A DNA stretch of 64,000 bases from Accumulibacter sp. (GCF_023806625.1 NZ_JAMTDX010000008.1:1-64000), one strand, 5' to 3'; shown: positions 1-9,882, numbered from the stretch's first letter. Numbers and translations are program-made. Notes: generated by a model from the letters alone, not told the origin.

Positions 1-68
1 TCGGCAGAGATGTGTGCGGTCTCGCCCGGTGCATAGTCACCCTTGTTGGTCTTTACTGTGGTCGCCAT
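1..68 (-). CDS. N-terminus of a possible surface/adhesin protein (truncated by window edge)
   Basis: Only the first 22 codons are inside the window; the gene runs off the left edge. The start is an ATG at 66-68 read leftward, preceded by a good ribosome site (AGGGAG about 8 bases upstream). The peptide begins MATTVKTNKGDYAPGETAHI. A Lys-x-Asp-Tyr-x-Pro-Gly-Glu-Thr segment is typical of the first strand of Ig-like/Big domains in large bacterial surface proteins, so an adhesin or secreted repeat protein is my inference. No signal peptide is visible in the part available. The existence of the gene is fairly secure; its function is not. Confidence 0.5.
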   Translation of the reverse strand, partial: MATTVKTNKGDYAPGETAHISA

Positions 69-375
69 GGCTGCCTACTCCCTGAATCCGAATTCATTGA
101 ATGTGCTTTCCCGACGCCTTCCTGACGCCGGCCCGGAGGATTGCCGGACCCGGCACGACGCGGGAAAATCCTTGCTGCTGCCTACCGAAGGCGTGACCGC
201 CCAGCAATCGCCGGTCACGCTTTCCTGTTCTTCCTGGAGCGAGCCACGGTCGGACAGGACGAACCGCGCTCCGATGTTGCTCCAACCTTCCTCAAAATAG
301 CCTCGCCCGAGTGGCTTGCCTATTCCCCAAATGGGTACGGAGAGACCCCTGGGTCGCCGACCGGCCAGCCACCGA
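69..375. other. Intergenic region with a 9-bp hairpin
   Basis: No convincing gene. It lies upstream of the truncated minus-strand gene and downstream of the LuxR-type gene. A perfect 9-bp inverted repeat (191-199 with 212-220, 12-base loop) is followed on the plus strand by a pyrimidine-rich stretch. It could be a terminator for plus-strand transcription or an upstream control element. An AT-richer patch at 85-110 is the likeliest promoter area for the truncated gene. Confidence 0.4.
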
Positions 376-1557
376 TCACCCGGGCTTTTCATCGTCGAGC
401 AGGGCCACGGCGTAGGCGAGCTGGCTGCGTCGCCGCACGCCGACCTTGTTGAACACGGCGCCGAGGTGCTTCTTGACGGTATCCGGGGAGACGTTCAGTT
501 CGAGGGCAATCTCCTTGTTCGTCTGACCCGCCGCGGCACGCCGGGCGATCGCCGCTTCGCGCGCGGTCAGCGGCGACAGGGGAACGGGCCGCTCACCGCC
601 TGCCTGGTCTTTCACCAACCCTCGGACCAGAATCCGCTGGCAGATCTGGCTCATCATCCAGCGCGGAAGCCACAGCCCGCCCTGACTGACCTCACGGATC
701 GCCCGCGCGTAATGCCGTGCCGACGCGAACAACGGAATGCAGCCGCAGACGCTGTTCCTCTCGATGTCGTCGATCGGCACGGGATAGGCCTCGTCCCAGA
801 GCAGCAGGAGTTTCGCGCGGCCGTTGGCCTTGCGCGCCTGATCGAGACAGCCGACCCCGAGCAGGGCCAGCAAGGCGGTATCGACGAGAACGACCTCGGC
901 CGACGACCGCCTGACGAGGCCCGCGACGTCGGCCAGCGCGTCCGGGCTGGCCCCGGCGAAATCGATTCCACCTTCGGCGGCCAGGCGCACACCGATGCCC
1001 GCGACGAGATCCTTGCGCTGCGAGGCGACGAGCACCGGAATCGCGCCATCGCGCCGCGAACGGTTCGCCCCCGTCGCTTCCGGCCGCTGGCCCAGCCCTT
1101 CATCCAGCCGATCCACAGCCGGCCAGGCCCGGCGCTCGCCCTGCCGGCGATCGACCGACCGCCAGTGGCCGGGATCGCCGTCCTCACTTCGCCTGGCGAC
1201 CTGCCGGCGCTCCGCGCGCCGGCGCTCACCGAACGGCAAAGGCACGACAGCCGGGTGATTTCGGGTGGGCGCTGCCGGTCGCGCGCTGCGTTCACCGGGG
1301 AACAGCCTGACTACCGGGTCGCTCGCTGCCAGCGTAGCCCCCGCCAGTGGATCGTCGCCCCTCAGCACGGCCAACCGTCTGCGCTGGGCAACCGCGCGTA
1401 GAGGCTCCAGTCCGGCCAGACAGTCGCTGACCACCTGCCTCAGGCTCGGACCTGGCCATCGCCTGCGCGACAGCGCGAGCGGCAAAGGCGCAGTCTCTTC
1501 ACTCTGCTCGGGGCTGCCGCTCTCGCGGCCGTCCGACTCTTCTGCATCCATGCTCAT
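376..1557 (-). CDS. LuxR/NarL-type response regulator with pseudo-receiver domain
   Basis: A 393-residue protein. The last 65 residues form a LuxR-type helix-turn-helix (LTAREAAIARRAAAGQTNKE... then a recognition helix SPDTVKKHLGAVFNKVGV), so DNA binding is secure. Residues about 170-290 resemble a receiver fold with one candidate acceptor Asp in VVLVDTAL, but the usual acidic pair near its start is not evident, so phosphorylation is doubtful. The first 165 residues are low-complexity and Arg-rich (GERRRAERR, DRRQGERR), a linker rather than a recognised domain. No histidine kinase sits next to it. No clear Shine-Dalgarno precedes the ATG; a second in-frame ATG lies two codons in. Target genes are unknown. 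Confidence 0.75.
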   Translation of the reverse strand: MSMDAEESDGRESGSPEQSEETAPLPLALSRRRWPGPSLRQVVSDCLAGLEPLRAVAQRRRLAVLRGDDPLAGATLAASDPVVRLFPGERSARPAAPTRNHPAVVPLPFGERRRAERRQVARRSEDGDPGHWRSVDRRQGERRAWPAVDRLDEGLGQRPEATGANRSRRDGAIPVLVASQRKDLVAGIGVRLAAEGGIDFAGASPDALADVAGLVRRSSAEVVLVDTALLALLGVGCLDQARKANGRAKLLLLWDEAYPVPIDDIERNSVCGCIPLFASARHYARAIREVSQGGLWLPRWMMSQICQRILVRGLVKDQAGGERPVPLSPLTAREAAIARRAAAGQTNKEIALELNVSPDTVKKHLGAVFNKVGVRRRSQLAYAVALLDDEKPG

Positions 1558-1902
1558 TGTGAGGATCGCTATGGGTTACACGACGGCAGGCAGGCCTGGG
1601 GGGCCGGTCGACTCGGCCGGGGCCGAGCCAGGTTCCTGAGCGCCGCGATCGTGCGCCGCCGGCACCAGGTCAGATCAACCGTGGATCACCGCCAGACGAA
1701 GCGGTACGCCTTCTGAGGGAAGTGAGAAGCAAGCCCTGTTCCAGAGAGGAACTGAAGCTGATTTAACGTTTCTTTCGCCGCGATCGGAAAAGCGATCAAT
1801 GATCGCTGTAAATTTTTTCGACAGCGCGCCGGCCGGGGCCGCCGGCGAAGCTCCGGGCGGACGCGCCTTACGGACCACGCAGCGGCCTTCGGCCGCCGGG
1901 AT
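1558..1902. other. Intergenic region upstream of the LuxR-type gene
   Basis: 345 bases with no supportable gene. The 1740-1815 part is AT-richer than its surroundings and carries a 17-bp perfect inverted repeat (1791-1807, listed separately). The remainder is GC-rich without visible motifs. Confidence 0.5.
1791..1807 (-). promoter_or_regulatory. 17-bp perfect palindrome: operator or short terminator
   Basis: AGCGATCA-A-TGATCGCT is perfectly symmetrical about one central base. On the minus strand it is followed by TTTTCC, so it could end the transglycosylase transcript (stop 96 bases away). It also lies 234 bases upstream of the LuxR-type gene start and could be a regulator site. The sequence alone does not decide between the two. 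Confidence 0.4.
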
Positions 1903-3252
1903 CTACCGGCCGGCGATGCACTTGCCGACCTCTAACTCGTTGCCGGCCTTGACCGCCTGGTACTTCTGCCAGAATGACAGATCGATTGCCTTGAGATCCG
2001 CTCGCTGCTTCGGGTTGCGATAACGCGTCAGATGGCCCGGCCCGCCGTTGTAGACCGCGTAGGTCGCTCGCGCGAGGTCGTCGGAACTGCCGTCGGCGAC
2101 GCCTTCGCCACGGGCGATCGCGTAGTCGAGCAGATAGTGGTGAAGGATTTCTGCGCCCGCACGGCCGTTGTAACCGATGTCGGACTGCAATCCGGAGACG
2201 TCGTAGAAACCCCGCCAGACACGCGGGTAGACCTGCATCAGGCCAACTGCGCCGAGCCCCGACTGCAAGGGCTGGACCTTGCCCTTGAGCCGGACGAACT
2301 GGCGCCAGCAGCTCTCCTGCCAGGCCGTGGCGAGGACCACGTGCTCGTAGAGAGCGCGGAACCGCGGATCCAGCGCGTGCCCCTCGCCCTCGCGGCTGGC
2401 CACCGTCGCCTCGGCGGTGCGCAGCAGCATCGTGCGCATCTCGGCCAGATATTCGGCGAGATCGTCGCGCGTCGGCAACCAGTTGTTCAGCCGCCTGACC
2501 AGATCTGCGGTCTCGCCCTCGCCGCCTGCCGGTGCCTCGGGTGCTGCCGCATGGGCTGCCGGCACGACCCGCTCGAGGGCAATCTCGGCAAACGAAGACC
2601 GGCGCGCGGCGAGCAGCGAACTGCGCGGCCCGGGTTCGAGCGGCGCGCCGAAACCGAACAGCGAGCGAAGTTCCGGGTCGACGGCCAGGTCGTAGAACAG
2701 CGGGTCGAACTTCCTGTCGGCGAGGACGAGGCGGGCGAGGTCGCGAAGCATCTCGGGAGTGATCGGCACACCGATCGCCTCGCCGAGGCCCTGCGCCGCC
2801 TTGAGCGCCTCGCCGGCCTGGAGCAACGCGCGGAACGGCTTCGCGGCCTGCGCATCGAGTTCGCCGACCAGGCCCTGGAGCTGCGGCGCGAGCCGCTCCC
2901 AGCTCTGCAGGAAGAGTTCGCGCAGTGGGTCGGGAACCGGCGCGTCCCTGGCCAGCAGGTCCAGGCCGTCGTACCGACCGCTGAGCAGGACGAGCAGGAA
3001 TTCGTTGCGCCGGCTGCCCGGCCGGGCTTCGCGAGCGGAACGCTTGATCACTTGGGTGAGGAACGCGTCCCACATCTCGCTGGCCTCGACCGTGGACACT
3101 GGCGAAGCGCGGCGCGCCCGATCGGCCGGCAGCGCCTTCTTCTGCAGCAAGCCGCCGATCGCCTCGATCACCCGCAGATCGCTGTCGCGCGCGTCGACCG
3201 GGGTCGACAACCCGACCAGAAAAACCAGCAGCAGCGCAATCGATGGCCTCAT
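1903..3252 (-). CDS. Lytic murein transglycosylase (SLT domain), exported
   Basis: A 449-residue protein. The N-terminus is a hydrophobic signal peptide (MRPSIALLLVFLVGLSTPVDA). The C-terminal 150 residues are an SLT/goose-lysozyme-like domain: catalytic Glu in ATAWQESCWRQF, then GLMQVYP and the YNGGPGH segment. The enzyme is expected to cleave the MurNAc-GlcNAc bond of periplasmic peptidoglycan with 1,6-anhydro products. The middle 250 residues are not recognised. I chose the ATG at 3252 because GGGGAG sits 7 bases upstream; the TTG five codons earlier would place that ribosome site inside the gene. It stands alone, with the Nudix gene 63 bases upstream on the same strand. Confidence 0.85.
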   Translation of the reverse strand: MRPSIALLLVFLVGLSTPVDARDSDLRVIEAIGGLLQKKALPADRARRASPVSTVEASEMWDAFLTQVIKRSAREARPGSRRNEFLLVLLSGRYDGLDLLARDAPVPDPLRELFLQSWERLAPQLQGLVGELDAQAAKPFRALLQAGEALKAAQGLGEAIGVPITPEMLRDLARLVLADRKFDPLFYDLAVDPELRSLFGFGAPLEPGPRSSLLAARRSSFAEIALERVVPAAHAAAPEAPAGGEGETADLVRRLNNWLPTRDDLAEYLAEMRTMLLRTAEATVASREGEGHALDPRFRALYEHVVLATAWQESCWRQFVRLKGKVQPLQSGLGAVGLMQVYPRVWRGFYDVSGLQSDIGYNGRAGAEILHHYLLDYAIARGEGVADGSSDDLARATYAVYNGGPGHLTRYRNPKQRADLKAIDLSFWQKYQAVKAGNELEVGKCIAGR

Positions 3253-3315
3253 TGTTTCGCTCCCCAATGGCGGATCGGCGACGCGTCGTGGCGCCCGAGC
3301 CTGCTTCCGCGACGA

Positions 3316-3810
3316 TCAGCGCCCGGCGGTCGCCCGGGAAGACAGCCAGTCCCTGACTGCGAGACCGGTCCCGAAGTCCCAGGCCTTGAGCCTTTCGGGA
3401 GCGATCAGGCGAAACTCGGCGAGTTCCTCGTTGAGCCGGATGTCGCCGTTGGCGACGACATGATAGGCGATGATCACCTCGTTCCTGCGGACGAACGGGT
3501 AGACGCCGATCAGCGCGACGCCCACCGCGCTCAGGCCGACCTCTTCGCGGACCTCGCGCGCGACCCCGGCAACGGGCTCCTCGTCGCGTTCGAGAAAACC
3601 GGTGATCAGCCCGAAAGCGCCTTCGGCCCAGGCGCGGTTGCGCGCGAGCAGAATCCGCCCCTGGGTTTCGACGAGCGCCGCGAGAACCGGCGCCGGGTTG
3701 TCCCAGTGCACGAAGCCGCAGCCCGCGCTGCAGGCGAGCCGCGGCCGCTCGCCGACCTGGCTCGGCACGAGTCCCGCGCCGCACAGCGGACAAAAGCGCC
3801 AGGCATTCAT
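3316..3810 (-). CDS. Nudix hydrolase with N-terminal zinc ribbon
   Basis: A 164-residue protein starting MNAWRFCPLCGAGL. A CPLCG...CSAGCG zinc-ribbon precedes the Nudix fold. The Nudix box is complete: G(x5)E(x7)REVREEVGL, with the REVREEVG core that binds divalent metal. Such proteins hydrolyse nucleoside-diphosphate-linked compounds; the substrate here is unknown. The ATG at 3810 overlaps the TGA of the upstream threonine-aldolase remnant (ATGA), so translation is probably coupled to it. A TTG eight codons earlier is an alternative start. Confidence 0.85.
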   Translation of the reverse strand: MNAWRFCPLCGAGLVPSQVGERPRLACSAGCGFVHWDNPAPVLAALVETQGRILLARNRAWAEGAFGLITGFLERDEEPVAGVAREVREEVGLSAVGVALIGVYPFVRRNEVIIAYHVVANGDIRLNEELAEFRLIAPERLKAWDFGTGLAVRDWLSSRATAGR

Positions 3811-3965
3811 CGGCAACTCGGCGAGAGCTCGCAAAGGGCTGCGGCACGCTGCGGCCAGTCGTCGTCTCCGTACGAGCGGACGTGGCCTTGGTTGGCCGCG
3901 ATCAGCGCGGCCAACGCCTCCGGGCAGACACCAGCGGAGTCGTCACTGGCAAACTGCCGGGCCAT
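3807..3965 (-). pseudogene. Remnant of low-specificity L-threonine aldolase (N-terminal 47 residues)
   Basis: A 52-codon frame between alaS and the Nudix gene. It begins MARQFASDDSAGVCPEALAA and continues with ANQGHVRSYGDDDW. This matches the conserved N-terminus of PLP-dependent threonine aldolases (FASDN.AG.CPE..., ...SYG.D). Homology stops near residue 47 and the frame ends after five unrelated residues. The PLP-lysine region and the rest of the roughly 340-residue family are absent. The preserved start and codon use suggest a fairly recent deletion. The fragment may now act as a leader that couples translation to the Nudix gene. Identification is from remembered family features, not a search. 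Confidence 0.6.
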
Positions 3966-3991
3966 CGCCCCCTGCCGCGAGACGAGGAGCT

Positions 3992-6607
3992 TCAGAGGCG
4001 CTGTTCGACCCACTCGCGCACCGAAGCGAGCGCCGCCGGCAACTTCGCCGGATCGTTGCCGCCGGCCTGCGCCATGTCCGGTCGACCGCCCCCCTTGCCG
4101 CCGATCTGGCGGGCGACCATATTCACGAGTTCGCCAGCCTTGACGCGGCCGGTCAGGTCGGGCGTCACACCGGCGATCAGCGTCACCTTGCCGTCGGTCG
4201 TCGAGGCGAGCAGCACCGCAGCGCTCTTCAGCTTGTCGCGCAGCTTGTCGGCCGCCGCGCGCAGGCCGCTGACGTCGGCGCCGTCGAGCTGCGCCGCGAC
4301 GACCCATGCGCCCCGGACCTCGACCGCCTGGGCGAGCAGTTCGTCACCCTGCGCCGAGGCCAGCCGTGCCTTCAGACGGGCGAGTTCCTTTTCGAGCGAG
4401 CGCACACCGTCGAGGACCTGCGCGAGCTTCGCCGGCACTTCGGGAATCGAAGCGTGGAAAGCGGCTGCGGCGTCGGCAAGCATCGCCTGCTGCTGCTGGA
4501 CGACCGCCAACGCACCGTCGCCGGTCACCGCCTCGACTCGCCGGACACCGGCGGCGACGCCGCTTTCCGAAACGATCTTGAACAGCCCGATGTCGCCGCT
4601 GCGCCGGACATGGACGCCGCCGCAGAATTCCTTCGACGAACCAATGCTCATCACCCGGACCTGCTCGCCGTACTTCTCGCCGAAGAGCATCATCGCCCCC
4701 GAGCGCCGCGCCTCGTCGATCGGCATGACACAGGCTTCGGCCGGGGTGTTGGCGAGGATTTCGTCGTTGACCAGGACTTCGACGCGGCGGATCTCGTCGG
4801 CGGTCATCGGCGCATGGTGGGCGAAGTCGAAGCGGGTCCTCTCGGGATCGACCAGCGAGCCCTTCTGCTGTACGTGACTGCCGAGCACCTCGCGCAGCGC
4901 CCTGTGCATCAGGTGCGTCGCCGAATGGTTGCGCACCGTGCGTGCGCGGGCGATCCCGTCTACGCGAGCGCTGACCGGGTCGCCGATGCGCATTTCGCCG
5001 GTACGCACGACGCCGTGATGACCGAAGACCGCGGCCTGGATCTTCTGCGTGTCTTCGACCGCAAAAATCCCGCGCGCGGCGTGCAGCACGCCGCGGTCGC
5101 CGACCTGCCCGCCCGACTCGGCGTAGAACGGCGTCTCGTCGAGCACGACAACGCCCAACTCACCCTCGCGGAGGCTGTCGACCGGGCTGCCGTCGCGGTA
5201 CAGCGCGAGCACCTTTCCCGCATGCTCGATCGTCTCGTAGCCGTGGAAGGTCGTCTCCGGCCCGGCGTATTCGAGCCCGGCGGCGATCCTGAACTTGCCG
5301 GCGGCGCGCGCCTGCTCCTTCTGGCGCGCCATCGCCGCGTCGAAAGCGGCGACGTCGACGCTGACTCCACGCTCACGGCAGACGTCGGCGGTCAGGTCGA
5401 GCGGAAAGCCGTAGGTGTCGTGCAACCGGAAAGCGGTCTCGCCATCGAACACGCGGGCCTCGCCGATGACCGCGAGTTCGCCCTCGAGGATGCTCATCCC
5501 GTGCTCGATCGTCTCGAAGAAGCGCGCCTCCTCGTTGCGCAGCACCTCGCCGACCCGCTCCTGCCCGGCCGCCAGCTCCGGATACGCGGAGCCCATCTCG
5601 GCGACCAGGTCGGGAACCATCCGGTGGAAGAACGGCGCCCGCGCGCCGAGCTTGTAACCGTGACGGATCGCTCGCCGGATGATCCGCCGCAGGACGTAGC
5701 CCCGCCCCTCGTTGCCGGGGATCACGCCGTCGGCGATCAGGAAAGAGCACGCCCGGATGTGGTCGGCGAGCACGCGCAGCGACGGGCTGTCGATGTCCTC
5801 GGCCGAGGTCTCGCGCGCCGCGGCCTCGATCAGGCGAACGAACAGGTCGATCTGATAGTTGCTGTGCACGTGCTGCAGGACCGCCGCGGTCCGCTCGAGG
5901 CCCATGCCGGTATCGACCGAAGGCTTCGGCAACAGATGCATCACCCCGGCCTCGTCGCGGTTGTACTGCATGAAGACGAGGTTCCAGACCTCGATGTAGC
6001 GGTCTCCGTCCTCGTCGGCAGATCCCGGCGGCCCACCAGGAATGCCTTCACCGTGATCGTAGAAGATCTCGGAGCACGGGCCGCAGGGCCCGGTGTCGCC
6101 CATCATCCAGAAGTTGTCCGAGGCGAAGCGCGCCCCCTTGTTGTCGCCGATGCGCACCACCCGCTCGGCCGGTACGCCGATCTCGCCCGTCCAGATCGCG
6201 TAGGCCTCGTCGTCCTCGGCATAGACGGTGACCCACAGCCGGTCCGGCGGCAGGCCATAGACCTCGACGAGCAGTTCCCACGCGTAAAGGATCGCGTCGC
6301 GCTTGAAGTAGTCGCCGAACGAGAAGTTGCCGAGCATCTCGAAGAAGGTGTGGTGGCGCGCGGTATAGCCGACGTTCTCGAGGTCGTTGTGCTTGCCGCC
6401 CGCGCGGACGCACTTCTGCGAGGTCGTCGCACGCAGGTACGGACGTTTGTCGAACCCGAGGAAAACGTCCTTGAACTGGTTCATCCCGGCGTTGGTGAAC
6501 AGCAGTGTCGGGTCGTCGTGCGGGACGAGCGAACTCGAAGGGACGATCCGGTGACCCTTCGACTCGAAGAACCTGAGGAACTTGTCACGGATTTCGGCGC
6601 TTTTCAT
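3992..6607 (-). CDS. alaS: Alanyl-tRNA synthetase
   Basis: An 871-residue protein of standard length. It starts [19 protein letters not shown], the usual AlaRS N-terminus, with [25 protein letters not shown] as the class II catalytic motif region. The editing domain has HSATHLMH and the zinc-binding CGGVH element, and the C-terminal domain contains [15 protein letters not shown]. It charges tRNA-Ala in the cytoplasm and clears Ser/Gly mischarging. The gene is followed after 26 bases by the threonine-aldolase remnant and lies 51 bases downstream of the glycerate kinase gene, all on the minus strand. Confidence 0.98.
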   Translation of the reverse strand: MKSAEIRDKFLRFFESKGHRIVPSSSLVPHDDPTLLFTNAGMNQFKDVFLGFDKRPYLRATTSQKCVRAGGKHNDLENVGYTARHHTFFEMLGNFSFGDYFKRDAILYAWELLVEVYGLPPDRLWVTVYAEDDEAYAIWTGEIGVPAERVVRIGDNKGARFASDNFWMMGDTGPCGPCSEIFYDHGEGIPGGPPGSADEDGDRYIEVWNLVFMQYNRDEAGVMHLLPKPSVDTGMGLERTAAVLQHVHSNYQIDLFVRLIEAAARETSAEDIDSPSLRVLADHIRACSFLIADGVIPGNEGRGYVLRRIIRRAIRHGYKLGARAPFFHRMVPDLVAEMGSAYPELAAGQERVGEVLRNEEARFFETIEHGMSILEGELAVIGEARVFDGETAFRLHDTYGFPLDLTADVCRERGVSVDVAAFDAAMARQKEQARAAGKFRIAAGLEYAGPETTFHGYETIEHAGKVLALYRDGSPVDSLREGELGVVVLDETPFYAESGGQVGDRGVLHAARGIFAVEDTQKIQAAVFGHHGVVRTGEMRIGDPVSARVDGIARARTVRNHSATHLMHRALREVLGSHVQQKGSLVDPERTRFDFAHHAPMTADEIRRVEVLVNDEILANTPAEACVMPIDEARRSGAMMLFGEKYGEQVRVMSIGSSKEFCGGVHVRRSGDIGLFKIVSESGVAAGVRRVEAVTGDGALAVVQQQQAMLADAAAAFHASIPEVPAKLAQVLDGVRSLEKELARLKARLASAQGDELLAQAVEVRGAWVVAAQLDGADVSGLRAAADKLRDKLKSAAVLLASTTDGKVTLIAGVTPDLTGRVKAGELVNMVARQIGGKGGGRPDMAQAGGNDPAKLPAALASVREWVEQRL

Positions 6608-6658
6608 CGTCGTCGATCCCTTTCGGGAGTTCGTTCAAGGAGTCGCGATTCTAACGTA

Positions 6659-7972
6659 TCACCCGGCCGAAGGCCCGGTCGCCGGCGCGCTGGCGGTGAT
6701 CAGCACGGCGCGGAAGTCGTTGACGTTGGTCAGCGTCGGGCCGGTGACCAGCGAATCGCCGAGCGCGCAGAAGAATCCGTGGCCATCGTTGTCGGCGAGG
6801 CTCGCCCGCGGGTCGCGCCCGATCGCGCAGGCACGGGCCAGCGTGTGCGGATAAGCCAGCGCGCCGGCGATCTCCGCACGGCCATCGACGCCGTCGGTGT
6901 CGGCGGCGAGTGCATACACGCCGGGCAATCCTGCGAGGGCGATCGACAGCGCGAGCAGGAACTCGACGTTGCGGCCGCCGCAGCCCTGGCCGCGGACGGT
7001 CACCGTCGTCTCGCCACCCGAAAGCAGGACGCAAGGCGCGGCGAACGGCTGGCCGCGGTCGACGATCTGCCGGGCAATCGCCGCGATCACCCGGCCGACT
7101 TCGCGCGCTTCGCCCTCGATCCGGTCGCCGAGGATGTGCGCCCGAACGCCGGCTTGCCGGGCGACCCGCGCCGCGGCTTCGAGAGCGGCCTGCGGCGTGG
7201 CGATCAGCCGTGTCGTGCATCCGGCGAGACGCGGGTCGTCGGGCTTGATGCTCTCGCCTTCGCCGCGCTCGAGGCAGCGCCGGACACTCGCCGGCAGCAT
7301 GATGCGGTAGCGTTCGACGATCGCCAGCGCGTCGGCGCAGGTCGTCGGATCGCCGACCGTCGGACCCGAAGCGATGTCCACCGGACGGTCTCCGGGAACG
7401 TCCGAGATCAGCAGCGTCAGCACCCTCGCCGGCCGGCAGGCCAGTGCGAGCCGCCCGCCCTTGATCGCCGAGAGATGGCGGCGCACGCAGTTGATCTCCG
7501 AGATCGTCGCGCCGCTGACCAGCAGCGCGCGGCTGAGCGCCTGCTTGTCGGCAAGCGTCAGCCCGGGAGCCGGTTCGGCGAGCAGCGCCGAGCCACCCCC
7601 CGAGATCAGGCACAGGACGAGGTCGTCGTCGGTCAACCCGGAAACCCTCTGCCGGATCCGCCGCGCGGCATCGACGCTGGCCGCGTCGGGCACGGGGTGC
7701 GCCGCTTCGACGACCTCGATCCGCGTACAGGGAACGGCGTAACCCTGGCGGGTGACGACGAGCCCCTCGAGCGCGCCCGACCAGTGCTCCTCGACGGCAC
7801 GGGCCATGGCTGCCGACGCCTTGCCGGCACCGACGACGATCAGTCTTCCGCGCGGCGACTCGGGCAGGTGCGCTGGCAGACACGATGCCGGTTGCGCGTA
7901 GCCGACCGCTGCGGCGAACAGGTCGCCGAGGAGTTTCCTGGCCGCGGCGTCGGCAACTCGATCAGCCCCCAT
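6659..7972 (-). CDS. Glycerate 2-kinase (MOFRL family)
   Basis: A 437-residue protein with both domains of the GckA/TtuD family. The N-terminal part has LIVVGAGKASAAMA and LISGGGSALL; the C-terminal MOFRL domain has LLSGGETTVTVRG and GGRNVEFLLALSIAL, ending with LAADTDGVDG. It phosphorylates D-glycerate to 2-phosphoglycerate and so returns glyoxylate-derived carbon to glycolysis. That fits the glcDEF and aceA genes elsewhere in the window, although it is not linked to them. Gene names gckA, garK and ttuD are used inconsistently for this family, so none is given. Confidence 0.9.
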   Translation of the reverse strand: MGADRVADAAARKLLGDLFAAAVGYAQPASCLPAHLPESPRGRLIVVGAGKASAAMARAVEEHWSGALEGLVVTRQGYAVPCTRIEVVEAAHPVPDAASVDAARRIRQRVSGLTDDDLVLCLISGGGSALLAEPAPGLTLADKQALSRALLVSGATISEINCVRRHLSAIKGGRLALACRPARVLTLLISDVPGDRPVDIASGPTVGDPTTCADALAIVERYRIMLPASVRRCLERGEGESIKPDDPRLAGCTTRLIATPQAALEAAARVARQAGVRAHILGDRIEGEAREVGRVIAAIARQIVDRGQPFAAPCVLLSGGETTVTVRGQGCGGRNVEFLLALSIALAGLPGVYALAADTDGVDGRAEIAGALAYPHTLARACAIGRDPRASLADNDGHGFFCALGDSLVTGPTLTNVNDFRAVLITASAPATGPSAG

Positions 7973-8126
7973 TCCGGAACCTTTGGAATCCAGGACGGCC
8001 TGTCTTGCCTCTCAGGGACGCGCATTGACCTTCTCGTCCTTCCCACTCCAGGCAAGGCTGATTGAGCGCGTTCGATCCGCGGTCCGGCGTCGTCGTTGCC
8101 GTGAATCTGCCTTGAGCGGCAAAGAA

Positions 8127-8155
8127 AAGCCCGGGAGCAGGCCGCTCCCGGGCTT
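8127..8155 (-). terminator. Intrinsic terminator after actP
   Basis: A perfect 12-bp stem (AAGCCCGGGAGC with GCTCCCGGGCTT) around a 5-base loop, followed on the minus strand by TTTTCTTT. It lies about 40 bases beyond the actP stop codon. Confidence 0.85.
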
Positions 8156-8193
8156 CTTTCCGGCCAGGCGGCCGGCAGGCAACGGATCGTCGC

Positions 8194-9882
8194 TCAGTGA
8201 CCGGATGCCACGGCGGCGCCGAGACCGGTTTCCGAACGCACCTTCTGCGCCGGGTACAACGAACGCTCGAGCTTCGCCTGTGCGCTGTTGTCCAGTTTGG
8301 AAACCACATAGATCACGATGAACGCAGCGGTCATCGAGAACAGCGCCGGTGAAGAGTACGGGAACCATGCACTGCCCTTCGGGTTCTTCATCACCGCTTC
8401 CCAGACCGAGGCCGACATGATGGTCAGGGCCACCGAAGACACCAGCCCGACGATGCCGCCGGCAACCGCGCCCTTGGTCGTGCAGTCCTTCCACAGCACG
8501 GCCATGAACAGGATCGGGAAGTTCGCCGAACACGCCACGGCGAAAGCCAGCATGACCATGTAGGCGACGTTTTCCTTCTCGAAGGCGATGCCCAGGAAGA
8601 CGGCGAAGATGCCCAGACAGACCGTGGTGATCTTCGAGACGCGCAGTTCCGAAGCCGAGTCGGCGTTGCCATGCTTGAACACCGTCGCGTACAGGTCGTG
8701 CGAAACGGCCGAAGCGCCCGACAGCGTCAGACCGGCAACGACCGCGAGGATCGTCGCGAAAGCGACCGCCGAGATGAAGCCCAGGAAGATGTTGCCACCC
8801 AGTGCCTCGGAGAGCAGGATCGCCGGCATGTTGCCGCCGCCCCTGAGGCCTTTGGCGATTTCACCATCGACGAAGTACAGATCGGGATGCGGAACCAGAT
8901 TGACGATCGCGCCGAAGCCGATGATGAAGGTCAGGATGTAGAAGTAACCGATCCAGGTGGTCGCCCAGCCGACGGACTTGCGGGCTTCCTTGGCGCTCGG
9001 CACGGTGAAGAAGCGCATCAGGATGTGCGGCAGACCGGCAGTACCGAACATCAGCGCCATGCCCACCGAAATCGCCGACACCGGATCCTTGATCAGCGCC
9101 CCCGGAGCCATGATCGCGTCGTGCTTGGTGTGCACCTCGACGGCCTTGGTGAACAGGGCTTCCGGGCTGAAGCCGAATTGCCAGAGCACCGAGAGGGCCA
9201 GGAAGGTCGCACCGAAGAGGAGCAGGCAGGCCTTGATGATTTGCACCCAGGTGGTCGCAGTCATTCCGCCGAACAGCACGTAACACATCATCAGCACGCC
9301 GACGATGACCACCGCGACCGTATAGTCGAGGCCGAAGAGCACCTTGATCAACTGGCCGGCCCCGACCATCTGGGCGATCATGTAGAAGGCCACGACGACG
9401 AGCGAGCCGGTGGCCGCGAACGTGCGCATCGGAACCTGGGCAAAGCGGTACGCAGCGACGTCGGCAAAGGTGAACTTGCCGAGGTTGCGCAGGCGTTCGG
9501 CCATCAGGAAGGTGATCACCGGCCAGCCGACGAGCCAGCCGATCGAGAAGATCAGCCCGTCGAAGCCGTTGGCGAACACCAGGCCGGAGATTCCGAGGAA
9601 GGAAGCGGCCGACATGTAGTCGCCGGCGATCGCCAGACCGTTCTGGAAACCGGTTATCCCGCCCCCGGCGGTATAGAAGTCGGCCGCCGTCTTGGTCCGC
9701 GCCGCCGCCCACTTGGTGATGCCCAGCGTGATGGCCACGAAAATGGCGAACATCGCGATCGCCACCCAGTTGGTCGCCTGCTTCTGCGTCGTGCCGAGGT
9801 CAGCGCCGGCGGCCAGTGCTCCGCCTGCAGCCGCGAGGCCCAGGGCCAGCCCGATCAGCTGGCGTGTCGATTTGCTGATCAT
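8194..9882 (-). CDS. actP: Acetate permease ActP (sodium:solute symporter family)
   Basis: A 562-residue integral membrane protein with about 13 hydrophobic segments. The N-terminus may be a cleavable signal ([18 protein letters not shown]). The SSS-family signature is visible in [33 protein letters not shown] and in the [12 protein letters not shown] and [10 protein letters not shown] segments. It is expected to import acetate and related short monocarboxylates. The ATG overlaps the stop of the DUF485 gene (TAATG) and that gene's end provides the ribosome site GGAGGTG, so the two are translated together. An extended frame reaching 10047 has no support as a start. Confidence 0.92.
   Translation of the reverse strand: MISKSTRQLIGLALGLAAAGGALAAGADLGTTQKQATNWVAIAMFAIFVAITLGITKWAAARTKTAADFYTAGGGITGFQNGLAIAGDYMSAASFLGISGLVFANGFDGLIFSIGWLVGWPVITFLMAERLRNLGKFTFADVAAYRFAQVPMRTFAATGSLVVVAFYMIAQMVGAGQLIKVLFGLDYTVAVVIVGVLMMCYVLFGGMTATTWVQIIKACLLLFGATFLALSVLWQFGFSPEALFTKAVEVHTKHDAIMAPGALIKDPVSAISVGMALMFGTAGLPHILMRFFTVPSAKEARKSVGWATTWIGYFYILTFIIGFGAIVNLVPHPDLYFVDGEIAKGLRGGGNMPAILLSEALGGNIFLGFISAVAFATILAVVAGLTLSGASAVSHDLYATVFKHGNADSASELRVSKITTVCLGIFAVFLGIAFEKENVAYMVMLAFAVACSANFPILFMAVLWKDCTTKGAVAGGIVGLVSSVALTIMSASVWEAVMKNPKGSAWFPYSSPALFSMTAAFIVIYVVSKLDNSAQAKLERSLYPAQKVRSETGLGAAVASGH

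Noticed and set aside
1868-3847. 659-codon minus-strand frame over the transglycosylase and Nudix genes
   Set aside because: Wrong frame over both genes; low-complexity Arg/Ala/Gly composition.
3602-8065. 1487-codon open frame on the plus strand
   Set aside because: It lies antisense to alaS and the glycerate kinase gene, both certain. Its Arg/Asp/His-rich product has no recognisable domain; long antisense frames are expected at this GC content.
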